From positions 1 to 45,848 of the IMG/VR virus record IMGVR_UViG_3300030109_002631: a stretch of DNA of 45,848 bases, one strand, 5' to 3'. The stretch's first letter is position 1. Each line of letters begins with the position of its first letter. A program made the position numbers and the translations under genes. Positions 28,062 through 35,121 of the stretch are shown in pieces. This stretch comes from a virus. The notes under the pieces were generated by a model. It saw nothing but the letters and a program-made list of their open reading frames with translations, did not search any database and was not told the origin of the DNA.

Positions 28062-29750
28062 TTATATATTACCTAGATTTGGTTTATTTAGGCGCATATT
28101 TCTTCTTTTTACACGTGCAAAGGGCGCTGCGCTTCTATTTGACATGTGTTTTCCAGCCGCTCTATTCTGAGAAACATTACCTCCACCAAACGAACCACCA
28201 GCAGACGCTGGAAGCATTGTAAGTGTAGCATGTAAAGCAATAACACTACTATCACAGTAATCATCATGTTTTCCATCAGGTGCTGCTATCCTTTCTGTTT
28301 TATTAGCTGCATCCATAACGTATTGTAACTCTATATGTTCTCTTATCCATTTGTTAACACACTTAGCTGCATATCCTGTTAAGAACTCAGGATTAGGAAT
28401 CTTTACTCTTCTTTGTTGAATATACGACTGATAATCTCTATAGGCTTGAGTTTTACTACCTTTTGGGCCACCAGTAAATACGAACGGTATAAAATGTATA
28501 GAAGCATTTATGCACGCCACCCGTAAATCTTGTTCAATAGCACCACCAATACCAGTAGCGTCGATAATGACCCTATCAGCACCCAGCCCAACGGCAACGT
28601 CCATGATACGTTGACGCTGATATGGAATATCGTGTCCACCTGTTCTAGGATTGATTTCTTCAATGTAGATAAGCCTTGCATGATTAGCTTCTTCTCCCTG
28701 CTCCAATTGCCAACCAGAGATAACAGTAGAATTAACTGACTTCCCAATGTCAACACCAACAGTGATAGGTAGGTCACCTTTTCGAAACGACTCCAAGTTT
28801 TCGGGATAAGTAATGTCATGTCCATCATAGCACGCTTTTATTTTGCTTGGATTAAATATATTCGATACACTCTCTACAAACTCACATTCATACTCAGTTC
28901 TCCAATAAACTGAATCCTCTCCCCATTCTGTCATTTTATCTAACATTTGTCTTTCAGTGTAAGGAGCCTCGTATGCTGCTCCCGGTTTCACTGCATCCCT
29001 CCATGTATAGTGTAATCTTGTAAATGTTTCAGCATAAGCTTCATCATAAAGGTAACGCCACATATGGTTATCTTTAGATTTAGGTGTTCCCAAATTAATA
29101 AAGGGAGCTTTGTTAGAAACTATAGCTGGTTCTACATTATCAATAAAAAGCTTATCGTCAATCAACGGAGATTCGTCAACTATACAGAATGTTGGATGTT
29201 GTCCACGTATAGCTTGACCTTGATTACTTGGGGCTAAAGGTGCACGTCTCATTATTGTACCACCTTTCATTGTAATACTAGGTTTGTTATGGAATCTATA
29301 ATTCTCAACTAGACTATTTAACATGTTACTATCAGCGAAATGTCTATATACATAATTAAAAATTAACGCTGCTTGGTCCTCTGAAGGAGCTAGAACAAAT
29401 ATTAAATCTCTAAAACGATTAAAGAACATGTAGATAACTACTGCTACTGACAGGGCGAATGATTTTCCACTTCCACGCGGAGCTAAGATAGCTACTTTAC
29501 GTTGCTCTCCATCTGCTCGATGAATTAATGATTTAACGATAATATCTAATTGAAGAGGGCGTAACATTAGAGCTCTTTGTTTATTATCTAAAAGGTATGA
29601 TTTACAAAAACCTTTGACAAGTGCAAGCATTTTCTTTTCATCTTGTCTACACTTTTCGAATATATTCTCTAATTGTCTTGAATCATAGGCCCCTTTCCCC
29701 GTCATCGCGGCTCTTAGGGTCTTTGACTCGTTCTTCACTGTCATCGTCAT
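28062..29750 (-). CDS. terL: Terminase large subunit
   Basis: The product is 562 aa, the ATP-driven motor and nuclease that packages and cuts the genome. The Walker A motif is LAPRGSGKSFAL (about residues 89-100) and the Walker B motif is FCIVDESP (about 188-195). The RNase H-like nuclease has Asp residues in VGVDIGKSVNSTVISG (about 331), RVIIDATGIGG (about 393) and HDDYCDSSVIAL (about 500). I kept ATG 29750 because GGAG lies 7 nt upstream; it overlaps the end of the upstream gene by 68 nt. A start at 29705 is possible. Confidence 0.93.
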   Translation of the reverse strand: MTMTVKNESKTLRAAMTGKGAYDSRQLENIFEKCRQDEKKMLALVKGFCKSYLLDNKQRALMLRPLQLDIIVKSLIHRADGEQRKVAILAPRGSGKSFALSVAVVIYMFFNRFRDLIFVLAPSEDQAALIFNYVYRHFADSNMLNSLVENYRFHNKPSITMKGGTIMRRAPLAPSNQGQAIRGQHPTFCIVDESPLIDDKLFIDNVEPAIVSNKAPFINLGTPKSKDNHMWRYLYDEAYAETFTRLHYTWRDAVKPGAAYEAPYTERQMLDKMTEWGEDSVYWRTEYECEFVESVSNIFNPSKIKACYDGHDITYPENLESFRKGDLPITVGVDIGKSVNSTVISGWQLEQGEEANHARLIYIEEINPRTGGHDIPYQRQRIMDVAVGLGADRVIIDATGIGGAIEQDLRVACINASIHFIPFVFTGGPKGSKTQAYRDYQSYIQQRRVKIPNPEFLTGYAAKCVNKWIREHIELQYVMDAANKTERIAAPDGKHDDYCDSSVIALHATLTMLPASAGGSFGGGNVSQNRAAGKHMSNRSAAPFARVKRRNMRLNKPNLGNI

Positions 29751-30042
29751 CTACTAACTCCATCATCATTGAAGCGAAATCTTCGCTATTTTTCTCTGCT
29801 ACGGTAGGGACTTGGATATTCAACGCTCTGAATTCTGTATGTATGTCCTTAACGATTGCATTTCTTTGGCGCAAGAGCTCTGTTCTAGCGTCAACATCCC
29901 GAATAGATACAAGAACTTCCGCCCACAAAATATCTTCAAGAGCAAGATTGCGCGCCAGCAGCAGGACAAGCTCTTTATGACGTTCATATTCAGCCTCTCC
30001 TACTCTCTGACGTAATCTTTGCTCGTATTCCTCTACGTTCAA
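29683..30042 (-). CDS. Probable terminase small subunit
   Basis: The product is 119 aa, acidic and helical (NVEEYEQRLRQRVGEAEYER, then RDVDARTELLRQRNAI), ending in an Asp/Glu/Arg-rich tail. It lies immediately upstream of and overlaps the large terminase gene, the usual place of the DNA-recognising small subunit. No helix-turn-helix is obvious. The start overlaps the upstream stop as ATGA. The function is inferred from position and size. Confidence 0.5.
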   Translation of the reverse strand: MNVEEYEQRLRQRVGEAEYERHKELVLLLARNLALEDILWAEVLVSIRDVDARTELLRQRNAIVKDIHTEFRALNIQVPTVAEKNSEDFASMMMELVDDDDSEERVKDPKSRDDGERGL

Positions 30043-30485
30043 AGTGCTTTGCCTTCATCAAGGCTGGCCTTGACTTTGGACTTTACTAAGGCAGCAAGTT
30101 CATCATCTTTTTCATCCCAAGCTGTAATTAATACATTACGGACTAAAGAGTCTTTAACATGCTTCTGTGCTGTCTTATCAAGCTTATCAAAAGCTTTCAT
30201 CTGGGCTTTGGTTAGATTTGTATCTAATAAATCCATCAATTCTGCTTCATTATTCTTTAAGTATTTAAAGACTAACGCCTTAACTGCTGGTACTGTATAA
30301 GCGACGTAAGCGCCTAAAGCTAATACCAGTGCAGCAAGTGCTGCTAATAATGGGTCGTCCATTAGTGCGTCTAACATTCCAGATTCTTCTACAGTGTCCA
30401 ATAAAGCAGTAAGGTTACCGTCATCAGAGGTATTGTTATCAGCTGTATTGTTTGATTCTGCTGTATTATTTGTTGTTTCATTCAT
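30039..30485 (-). CDS. Membrane protein with Asn/Thr-rich N-terminus
   Basis: The product is 148 aa. The first 25 residues are Asn/Thr/Asp-rich with several N-x-T sequons (ETTNNTAESNNTADNNTS). One long hydrophobic segment follows (LLAALAALVLALGAYVAYTV, about 46-65). The rest is a charged helical domain (KAQMKAFDKLDKTAQKHV). The topology, with an exposed glycosylatable N-terminus, one membrane span and a cytoplasmic helix, would suit a holin, spanin or membrane anchor. I do not recognise a family. GGAGATATC precedes ATG 30485. Confidence 0.6.
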   Translation of the reverse strand: MNETTNNTAESNNTADNNTSDDGNLTALLDTVEESGMLDALMDDPLLAALAALVLALGAYVAYTVPAVKALVFKYLKNNEAELMDLLDTNLTKAQMKAFDKLDKTAQKHVKDSLVRNVLITAWDEKDDELAALVKSKVKASLDEGKAL

Positions 30486-30540
30486 ATGTTGATATCTCCA
30501 TATATGTTGGGGTCTCTCTTGGACACTGGCGAATGCCGTC

Positions 30541-30573
30541 CTATGAAGCCTTGGCCCTAGCGAGAGCGCCCAT
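30541..30573 (-). other. Possible 10-aa leader ORF upstream of the packaging operon
   Basis: An ATG at 30573 stands about 23 nt after the centre of the TATA box, exactly where leaderless genes of this genome start. It encodes MGALARAKAS and a stop, 55 nt before the main gene's ATG at 30485. It could be a translated leader affecting downstream expression, or chance. Confidence 0.25.
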
Positions 30574-30591
30574 AATAATTAGGTACTCCCA

Positions 30592-30601
30592 GTATATAAA
30601 G
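30592..30601 (-). promoter_or_regulatory. Promoter of the terminase operon
   Basis: On the minus strand GTAAGCTTTATATACT is centred near 30596. The predicted transcript starts near 30570 and has an 85-nt leader to the membrane protein gene at 30485, longer than usual here. Confidence 0.65.
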
Positions 30602-30606
30602 CTTAC

Positions 30607-30795
30607 CTATAAGTTAGCCTCAATCCATGTTTTAGTTGAGTCTAAAAGAGCAAGTTGACGCGTATAGTTGTCACATTGTAGTTCATCTTTAGTGTTAAGT
30701 AAACTACCTGTAGACATCAAAGATGTTAGTTTATTGGTAACATCATCTATATCTGCGTCAATCACTGTTAAAATTTCTGCTTTCGTTATTGCCAT
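30607..30795 (-). CDS. Small acidic helical protein, unknown
   Basis: The product is 62 aa (MAITKAEILTVIDADIDDVT...) and consists of two amphipathic helices: an acidic N-terminal one and NYTRQLALLDSTKTWIEANL at the end. It lies directly after the Arg/Lys-rich protein gene (adjacent stop and start), so it is translated from the same message. Nothing identifies its function. Its size and pairing with basic proteins suggest a virion or assembly accessory. Confidence 0.6.
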   Translation of the reverse strand: MAITKAEILTVIDADIDDVTNKLTSLMSTGSLLNTKDELQCDNYTRQLALLDSTKTWIEANL

Positions 30796-31122
30796 CTAAC
30801 ACTTCCATCTTCTACGTGCTTGATTGATTCTTGAATTAGGGTCGTTTTGTGTTTTCTTAGAACTTCTCTTTTTCTGTCCTGCTGACCTAGCACAATAAGA
30901 TTTACGTCTTTTGGCTGCTTTACTACCTTTCTTAACTTTACCTGTAACTGCTGTTTTGAGTTTAGAACCGGGATTAGCTCTCCTATAAGCTTTAACTCCC
31001 TTTCTAGTCATACCAGCTCCAGATTTTGTTTTACGATAGTTAGCTCCTTTACCTTTCGTTGTTTTGCGTATAGCTTTCGCTTTTTTTCTTTTTGTAGTGG
31101 CTTTCTTTTTACGAGGTGCCAT
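30796..31122 (-). CDS. Arg/Lys-rich basic protein of marine virus type
   Basis: The product is 108 aa. The first 45 residues are almost entirely Lys/Arg/Gly/Thr (APRKKKATTKRKKAKAIRKT). The second half has AYRRANPGSKLKTAVTGKV, KGSKAAKRRKSYCARSAGQ and a closing NDPNSRINQARRRWKC. This C-terminal pattern recurs in small basic proteins of marine phages and large DNA viruses, where the function is unknown. The charge implies DNA binding or condensation in the capsid. The start overlaps the upstream stop as TAATG. Confidence 0.75.
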   Translation of the reverse strand: MAPRKKKATTKRKKAKAIRKTTKGKGANYRKTKSGAGMTRKGVKAYRRANPGSKLKTAVTGKVKKGSKAAKRRKSYCARSAGQKKRSSKKTQNDPNSRINQARRRWKC

Positions 31123-31298
31123 TACTTCTTCTTCCTCTTGTAAGTTCTCTTCTTAGCAGTCTTAGCTGCTTTTTTGAACTGTTTAGCTGTTGGTCGCCCC
31201 TTTGCTCCTTTCTTTTTCATTTTTTCACCTGAGCCTTTCTTGATGCGTTTCCGTTTAGCATGTATGTTAGCATACAAGCCTTTCTTCTTAGGAGCCAT
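31122..31298 (-). CDS. Lys-rich basic protein of marine phage type
   Basis: This 58-aa gene reads MAPKKKGLYANIHAKRKRIK, then KGSGEKMKKKGAKGRPTAKQ and a closing Lys/Arg-rich tail. Nearly the same sequence (KKGLYANIHAKRKRI followed by GSGEKMRKPG) is very common in marine phages, including cyanophages; its function is not known. It lies 1 nt from the upstream stop and overlaps the next gene as TAATG. With its neighbour it forms a pair of basic proteins that may condense DNA. Confidence 0.82.
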   Translation of the reverse strand: MAPKKKGLYANIHAKRKRIKKGSGEKMKKKGAKGRPTAKQFKKAAKTAKKRTYKRKKK

Positions 31299-31299
31299 T

Positions 31300-31689
31300 C
31301 TAATAAGCTGTTAAACAGGTGTTTAATCCAGCTGCTCCGTTATCTTCAATACGAATAGCTACTGTGTGACCTAGTGCTGTGTTATCTTCTAATCTACCAT
31401 CTGTAGAACTTACTTTAAGTGCTTTACCAGCGTTTCCAGAAGTTGTGTTTATTTTACATAGAACACCACGTCCTGTAATTATACTGTTGAAGTTACCAGA
31501 TGTAGCAGTCAACATAGCTATACCTATAACATACTCTTTGAATCCTGCACCTAGACTTGTGTTTGCGTTAGTTAGTTCTCCACTAGAATCCATAGTGACT
31601 GCATTACCTGCGGTAATAGTCTCTGCGCAAACGAATGGTAAGATTCTTGCTGGCGAAGCGCCATCATTCATCAATATGTCTGTTGCCAT
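31300..31689 (-). CDS. Decoration-like protein (DUF2190-like), copy 2
   Basis: The product is 129 aa and paralogous to the 25062-25448 product. Shared features include the start MATDILMNDGASPARILPF (copy 1: MATEILVNDGGAPARIIPF), the TITAG motif and GNFNSIITGRGVLCKI against GNIASVITGKGIVLNM. It lies within the small-protein cluster rather than with the capsid gene. It may decorate the capsid as a second subunit type or act as a minor head fibre base. Confidence 0.65.
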   Translation of the reverse strand: MATDILMNDGASPARILPFVCAETITAGNAVTMDSSGELTNANTSLGAGFKEYVIGIAMLTATSGNFNSIITGRGVLCKINTTSGNAGKALKVSSTDGRLEDNTALGHTVAIRIEDNGAAGLNTCLTAY

Positions 31690-31691
31690 AA

Positions 31692-31934
31692 TTAATCCCT
31701 CATAGGGGTCTTTCTGTGTTGTTTAGAACCAATGTGATGCCCGTGATGCTCTCTACGTGCTATCTCGGACTCGGTTACATCTCTTATCTGCTTCAATGCA
31801 GTTTCTTTAGATATAGCGTGTTTTTCCAAAGCGTGGGTTTTACCACCTACGTGACTGAAGACTTTCTCTCCAGAACCACTCTTTCTCATTGTTAACGTTT
31901 TATCTATATTATATTTTTTATTTTGGTTTACCAT
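31692..31934 (-). CDS. Small basic His-rich protein, unknown
   Basis: The product is 80 aa (MVNQNKKYNIDKTLTMRKSG...), strongly basic, with a His-rich C-terminus (EIARREHHGHHIGSKQHRKT) and GSGEKVFSHVGGKTHALEKH in the middle. The Lys/His content suggests nucleic acid or metal binding. It lies 2 nt before the decoration paralogue gene and is cotranscribed with it. The family is not recognised. Confidence 0.6.
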   Translation of the reverse strand: MVNQNKKYNIDKTLTMRKSGSGEKVFSHVGGKTHALEKHAISKETALKQIRDVTESEIARREHHGHHIGSKQHRKTPMRD

Positions 31935-31943
31935 GTTATCACC

Positions 31944-32216
31944 TTATTGTGTGTTTCTGAAACTACCGGGAGCATAGTTTTTCTTATCTGCAATATAGTC
32001 TGCGTTAGGTGTAGACATAACGTCACTACCATCCATGTAGATAGGTTTTTCTTTTGCTACTTCCGACATATTAGCTTCAGCAGTTTTATAAGACGTAGTT
32101 GCCATAGCACACTGCATCTCATTAATTTCTTCCTGTGTAGGTTTTTCAAAATACAACTTCATGTCAGGGTTATTCTTACTGAAGTGTTCACCCTTCAAGA
32201 CTGTGTCTTCTGCCAT
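31944..32216 (-). CDS. Small acidic protein, unknown
   Basis: The product is 90 aa (MAEDTVLKGEHFSKNNPDMK...), hydrophilic and without membrane segments. It contains EKPTQEEINEMQCAMATTSY and ends DYIADKKNYAPGSFRNTQ. It sits in the minus-strand small-protein cluster, 2 nt downstream of a 46-aa gene. No family is recognised. Confidence 0.6.
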   Translation of the reverse strand: MAEDTVLKGEHFSKNNPDMKLYFEKPTQEEINEMQCAMATTSYKTAEANMSEVAKEKPIYMDGSDVMSTPNADYIADKKNYAPGSFRNTQ

Positions 32217-32218
32217 AT

Positions 32219-32359
32219 TTATTCCTCCTCATCGCCGTCATCGGCGTCTTTGCTTGAGCAGCAGCATAAGTGTAAATCGGAATTTTCAAGTAATGCTTCC
32301 ACTACTTGATGTAATCCCTCTACTTGCTCTGCTAAGTCCTTTACTTCAAAATCGTTCAT
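32219..32359 (-). CDS. 46-aa Cys/Asp-rich protein, unknown
   Basis: The protein reads MNDFEVKDLAEQVEGLHQVV and ends in a Cys-rich then acidic tail (LHLCCCSSKDADDGDEEE). Its ATG at 32359 overlaps the stop of the membrane protein gene as ATGA, which supports translation. The three adjacent cysteines could be a metal site or lipidation site. The first part is a short helix with heptad-like spacing. Confidence 0.6.
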   Translation of the reverse strand: MNDFEVKDLAEQVEGLHQVVEALLENSDLHLCCCSSKDADDGDEEE

Positions 32360-32883
32360 TTTTTACTCTCCATCTTGTGTTCTTGTTCTTGCGCTTTAGA
32401 TTCAATCATTTGAGCTTGCTTCTGCATGCTGTCATTATAATCAATAACTGCTTGCGCTTTTACTTTATAAAATGCTGTCTTCTCAGCCTGTTCTTGTTTC
32501 CAGACATCAAGTGCATCTTTGATAATTAGAAGGGCGGGCCCACCTAATATAGCTATCAAAGTTGTATATCCTTCAATCTGGTCTAGAACGCTGCTATCAT
32601 TAAGTCCGCTGTGTATAACAAACCCAGCAAACCCAACCCATAGTAACACTAAAGGTACAGCAATCATAAACATAAAGATGTCATTAAAAGTGACTCCTTC
32701 GCCTTTCTCTTTACTCATTCTTTTCTCCTTTGTCTCTTGTGGAACAGTTGTCCTTGGTTTTCTTAGTTTTAGTATCTTTCTTGTCATTGTCATTGCAAAA
32801 GCAATCAGCATTATAATCGTAACAAAGATTAGAACACTCGCTAAAATGTGTATGAGGAAAATTAATATCACTTGTAAATCCAT
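32356..32883 (-). CDS. Three-span membrane protein, holin-like, possible dual start
   Basis: The product is 175 aa. An N-terminal hydrophobic span (LIFLIHILASVLIFVTIIML-like, residues 5-30) is followed by a basic loop (KILKLRKPRTTVPQETKEKR). Two further spans occur at about 68-92 (FMFMIAVPLVLLWVGFAGFV) and 105-122. The charged C-terminal helix is rich in Lys, Gln and Glu. An in-frame ATG at 32718 (MSKEKGEGVTFND) has a near-perfect AAAGGAGAAAAGA in front, so a 120-aa two-span form is probably also made. Dual-start membrane proteins are familiar among holins, but lysis function here is inference. Confidence 0.6.
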   Translation of the reverse strand: MDLQVILIFLIHILASVLIFVTIIMLIAFAMTMTRKILKLRKPRTTVPQETKEKRMSKEKGEGVTFNDIFMFMIAVPLVLLWVGFAGFVIHSGLNDSSVLDQIEGYTTLIAILGGPALLIIKDALDVWKQEQAEKTAFYKVKAQAVIDYNDSMQKQAQMIESKAQEQEHKMESKK

Positions 32884-33000
32884 TCATTCTTCCTCCTCGA
32901 AATTATTACGAAAATCATTCGCAACGGCTTCCTTTAACATTGCTTTTAAGTCATCTACTTCTGATATAATTTTAGCTAACATATTGGTAAGTACGAGCAT
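32884..33000 (-). CDS. 38-aa acidic helical protein
   Basis: The protein is MLVLTNMLAKIISEVDDLKA, followed by MLKEAVANDFRNNFEEEE. It ends 1 nt before the start of the membrane protein gene (GAATGAATGG), and GAGGAGGAA at its end serves as a ribosome-binding site for that gene. The start at 33000 lacks a clear Shine-Dalgarno sequence and may depend on coupling from the upstream 17-aa ORF. The evidence is the compact, unbroken operon spacing. Confidence 0.45.
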   Translation of the reverse strand: MLVLTNMLAKIISEVDDLKAMLKEAVANDFRNNFEEEE

Positions 33001-33014
33001 GTCTGCGGCACGCA

Positions 33015-33068
33015 TTACTCGACATCCTCCCCTATACTTTCTAAAAGCTTTTTATATCTATTCTTCAT
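33015..33068 (-). CDS. 17-aa microORF between operon genes
   Basis: ATG 33068 overlaps the stop of the 343-aa gene (ATGA) and encodes MKNRYKKLLESIGEDVE. It is basic-then-acidic and fills the gap before the 38-aa gene. A GGGGAGGA within it could serve the next start. It may be a translational coupling element rather than a functional protein. Confidence 0.3.
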   Translation of the reverse strand: MKNRYKKLLESIGEDVE

Positions 33069-34096
33069 ACCTCTAACCTCCATCCCACTTCTTCTATGTC
33101 GCCGTTACCCCAGTTAGTGGAATAACCAACATATTCATCTTCTCCGTAATAGTCACCATCTCCATTATAGTCAGCATAGTAAGAGACATAATAAATCCAG
33201 TAACCTTCGTGAATGTCATTAAAGTTTTCTTCTAATGGTGTTTCGAATAATTCATCATATTCAAACCAGTGTTCATCTTCGAACCATCCTGATACATTAA
33301 AATATAACTTAGTATAAATGTAATTATCGTAGTACATAGACTTATTACCATTTTCATCTTCATCAACTATGATATGTACTAAATCATAATAAACTAGAAT
33401 TGGTAAGGGGTCATCCTCATCATCACAATCAGTATCAAAGTCCATATACATGTCTGTACTACTATTAGATGGTCTGGATACGTTTCCATGAGATAGTCCA
33501 CCCCATGCATACAAATCAGTGTGGTTACAGTGGTTTTCTTCATGTTCGTATTCACAAGACCCATCATCTTCAGTTGCACGGTCGTTATAGTTATTTGCAT
33601 CTATATCCATACAACCATACACTGTTTCATTAGTTTGTGTCTCGTTATTTTCACCTGTACCATTTTGATTTAAAATATTACATCTCCCATTATCGTGTGT
33701 AGCTTGAGGGTCATAGTTAACCGCTTCAGGGTCTGTACAACCATACACTATCACAACAAAGTTACAGCTACCATCATCGAAAGTAGCTTGGGGATTATAA
33801 TTTGTGGCGTTTGATTCTAAGCAGCCCCCGATGGGGCCTTCGTCATCTCCATTGAAATAATCATGGATAATAGACATGTTGGCCCCCCCACTCAAGAGCG
33901 CTAGTAATACGACGGTGATTATAGTTCCTATCTTCTTACCTACTTGGGTTTCCCCAATCTTATCCGCAGCTTTGCCGATAGTCTCAAATAGTTTTTCCTC
34001 TTCTTCATCAGAAGGTTTTTTTGGACCACTAATTCCTAATATCTCTCGTTCTTCATCAGAGATTACGGAAATAGCTCCATAATCATCGCGCGCCAT
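33065..34096 (-). CDS. Membrane-anchored protein with calcium-type DDGSC repeats
   Basis: The product is 343 aa. After a charged N-terminal cytoplasmic part (about 1-57) there is one membrane span (IGTIITVVLLALLSGGANMS). Three repeats of the type GC-x-DP/SNA-x-NYNPQAT-x-DDGSC follow (about 91-115, 118-140, 160-183). These are Asp/Asn-rich, probably Ca-binding repeats with a Cys pair, common in marine bacterial and Poseidoniales surface proteins. The last part is very acidic and aromatic (DYNGDGDYYGEDEYVGYSTN). A TATA box centred 26 nt upstream of ATG 34096 predicts a leaderless mRNA. It is probably displayed on the cell or virion surface. Confidence 0.75.
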   Translation of the reverse strand: MARDDYGAISVISDEEREILGISGPKKPSDEEEEKLFETIGKAADKIGETQVGKKIGTIITVVLLALLSGGANMSIIHDYFNGDDEGPIGGCLESNATNYNPQATFDDGSCNFVVIVYGCTDPEAVNYDPQATHDNGRCNILNQNGTGENNETQTNETVYGCMDIDANNYNDRATEDDGSCEYEHEENHCNHTDLYAWGGLSHGNVSRPSNSSTDMYMDFDTDCDDEDDPLPILVYYDLVHIIVDEDENGNKSMYYDNYIYTKLYFNVSGWFEDEHWFEYDELFETPLEENFNDIHEGYWIYYVSYYADYNGDGDYYGEDEYVGYSTNWGNGDIEEVGWRLEV

Positions 34097-34117
34097 GTAT
34101 TATTTTACATGACGCTA

Positions 34118-34127
34118 CTATTTAAAG
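34118..34127 (-). promoter_or_regulatory. Promoter of the small-protein operon
   Basis: On the minus strand AATCTTTAAATAGTAG is centred 26 nt before ATG 34096, so the message should begin at the start codon. Confidence 0.65.
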
Positions 34128-34134
34128 ATTACCC

Positions 34135-35121
34135 CTAATCGAACTCAGGAAACTGCTCTTGGTTCTCAAGCTCTATTAAGTCTTTAGATTTATTATCGAT
34201 ATCTGCGTAGTTCTCTTTCTTTCTGGTATATTTAGGTTTCCACTTAGGTATTTCTGCATCACATGGCCCCCCATTAGATTTATGGAACGAGCACCATTTA
34301 CATAAGTTCTGTGGAACTTGTTCATATCTATCTACGTGTTCTTCTCTTTCCTTAATACAGTCATGTACAAACTTAATTAAGTCTTTAGCTTCATCGAGCA
34401 CTTGCTGATTGACCTTAACAAAGAACGTGTCATCAAAGCGTAAATAGTTGACACCTACAAAGTTAGGCATCTCTCCCATCTCTAATGTGTATAAAAACGC
34501 ATATATGATTAGTTGGCGATAGTATTCTTCAGGAAGGTATGCTCCATAGCGCTTACTAGTCTTATAGTCCAGTAATGTAGTACCACCATCGAAATCATTA
34601 CACACAACATCGACAACTCCTACAATAGCATATTCATGAGATTTAACCCACTTCTCAGCATACTTAGGTGCTACTGCATTCCATGCTTGTTGCTTGTTCC
34701 TAAATATCTTCCATTCAACCATCTCTGTAAGTTTTTTATTTACACTACCTACAAAGTTCTGTAAGAGTTGTTCTGTCTCAATATACATAGACTCCATCTC
34801 TTCATCAGTGTGTACTTCCCATAACCATTTATGTTTAGCTATCTTTTCTTCCCATCCTGTTTCGAATTGTTCTTGTACCCACTCGAATGCATTTCCTTTT
34901 TCCCATTGTGCTAAAGTACGATATTTTTGTTTGAATAAATCTTCTAATACTTTGTGAACTAAAGTTCCACGGAATAAATGAATTGTTTTCTTTTCTGGAA
35001 GTTTTGCAATATATTTATAATAGAACTCTCTGGGACATTTCTTGTATGTGTTTATTTTTGAAGGGCTCAACCTCATATGGCTTGGTTGCCATTTATCTGT
35101 ATCTGCTTTACCTACTATCAT
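34135..35121 (-). CDS. PD-(D/E)XK exonuclease, Cas4/RecB-like with Fe-S cysteines
   Basis: The product is 328 aa. Motifs in order are LSPSKINTYKKCPREFYYKY with a first Cys at about 29, RGTLVHKVLEDL (His about 56), IVGVVDVVCNDFDGGTTLLD and DYKTSKRYG (catalytic Asp and Lys), YRQLIIYAFLY (Gln) and a C-terminal CKWCSFHKSNGGPC. The four-cysteine arrangement (one N-terminal, three C-terminal) is that of Cas4/AddB iron-sulfur nucleases. It probably processes DNA ends in replication or recombination. There is no CRISPR array here. The start overlaps the preceding stop (ATGA). Confidence 0.82.
   Translation of the reverse strand: MIVGKADTDKWQPSHMRLSPSKINTYKKCPREFYYKYIAKLPEKKTIHLFRGTLVHKVLEDLFKQKYRTLAQWEKGNAFEWVQEQFETGWEEKIAKHKWLWEVHTDEEMESMYIETEQLLQNFVGSVNKKLTEMVEWKIFRNKQQAWNAVAPKYAEKWVKSHEYAIVGVVDVVCNDFDGGTTLLDYKTSKRYGAYLPEEYYRQLIIYAFLYTLEMGEMPNFVGVNYLRFDDTFFVKVNQQVLDEAKDLIKFVHDCIKEREEHVDRYEQVPQNLCKWCSFHKSNGGPCDAEIPKWKPKYTRKKENYADIDNKSKDLIELENQEQFPEFD

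Noticed and set aside
33001-33064. AAAAGCTTTTTATATC at 33045 as a + strand promoter
   Set aside because: It lies inside the 17-codon microORF and no + strand gene follows.
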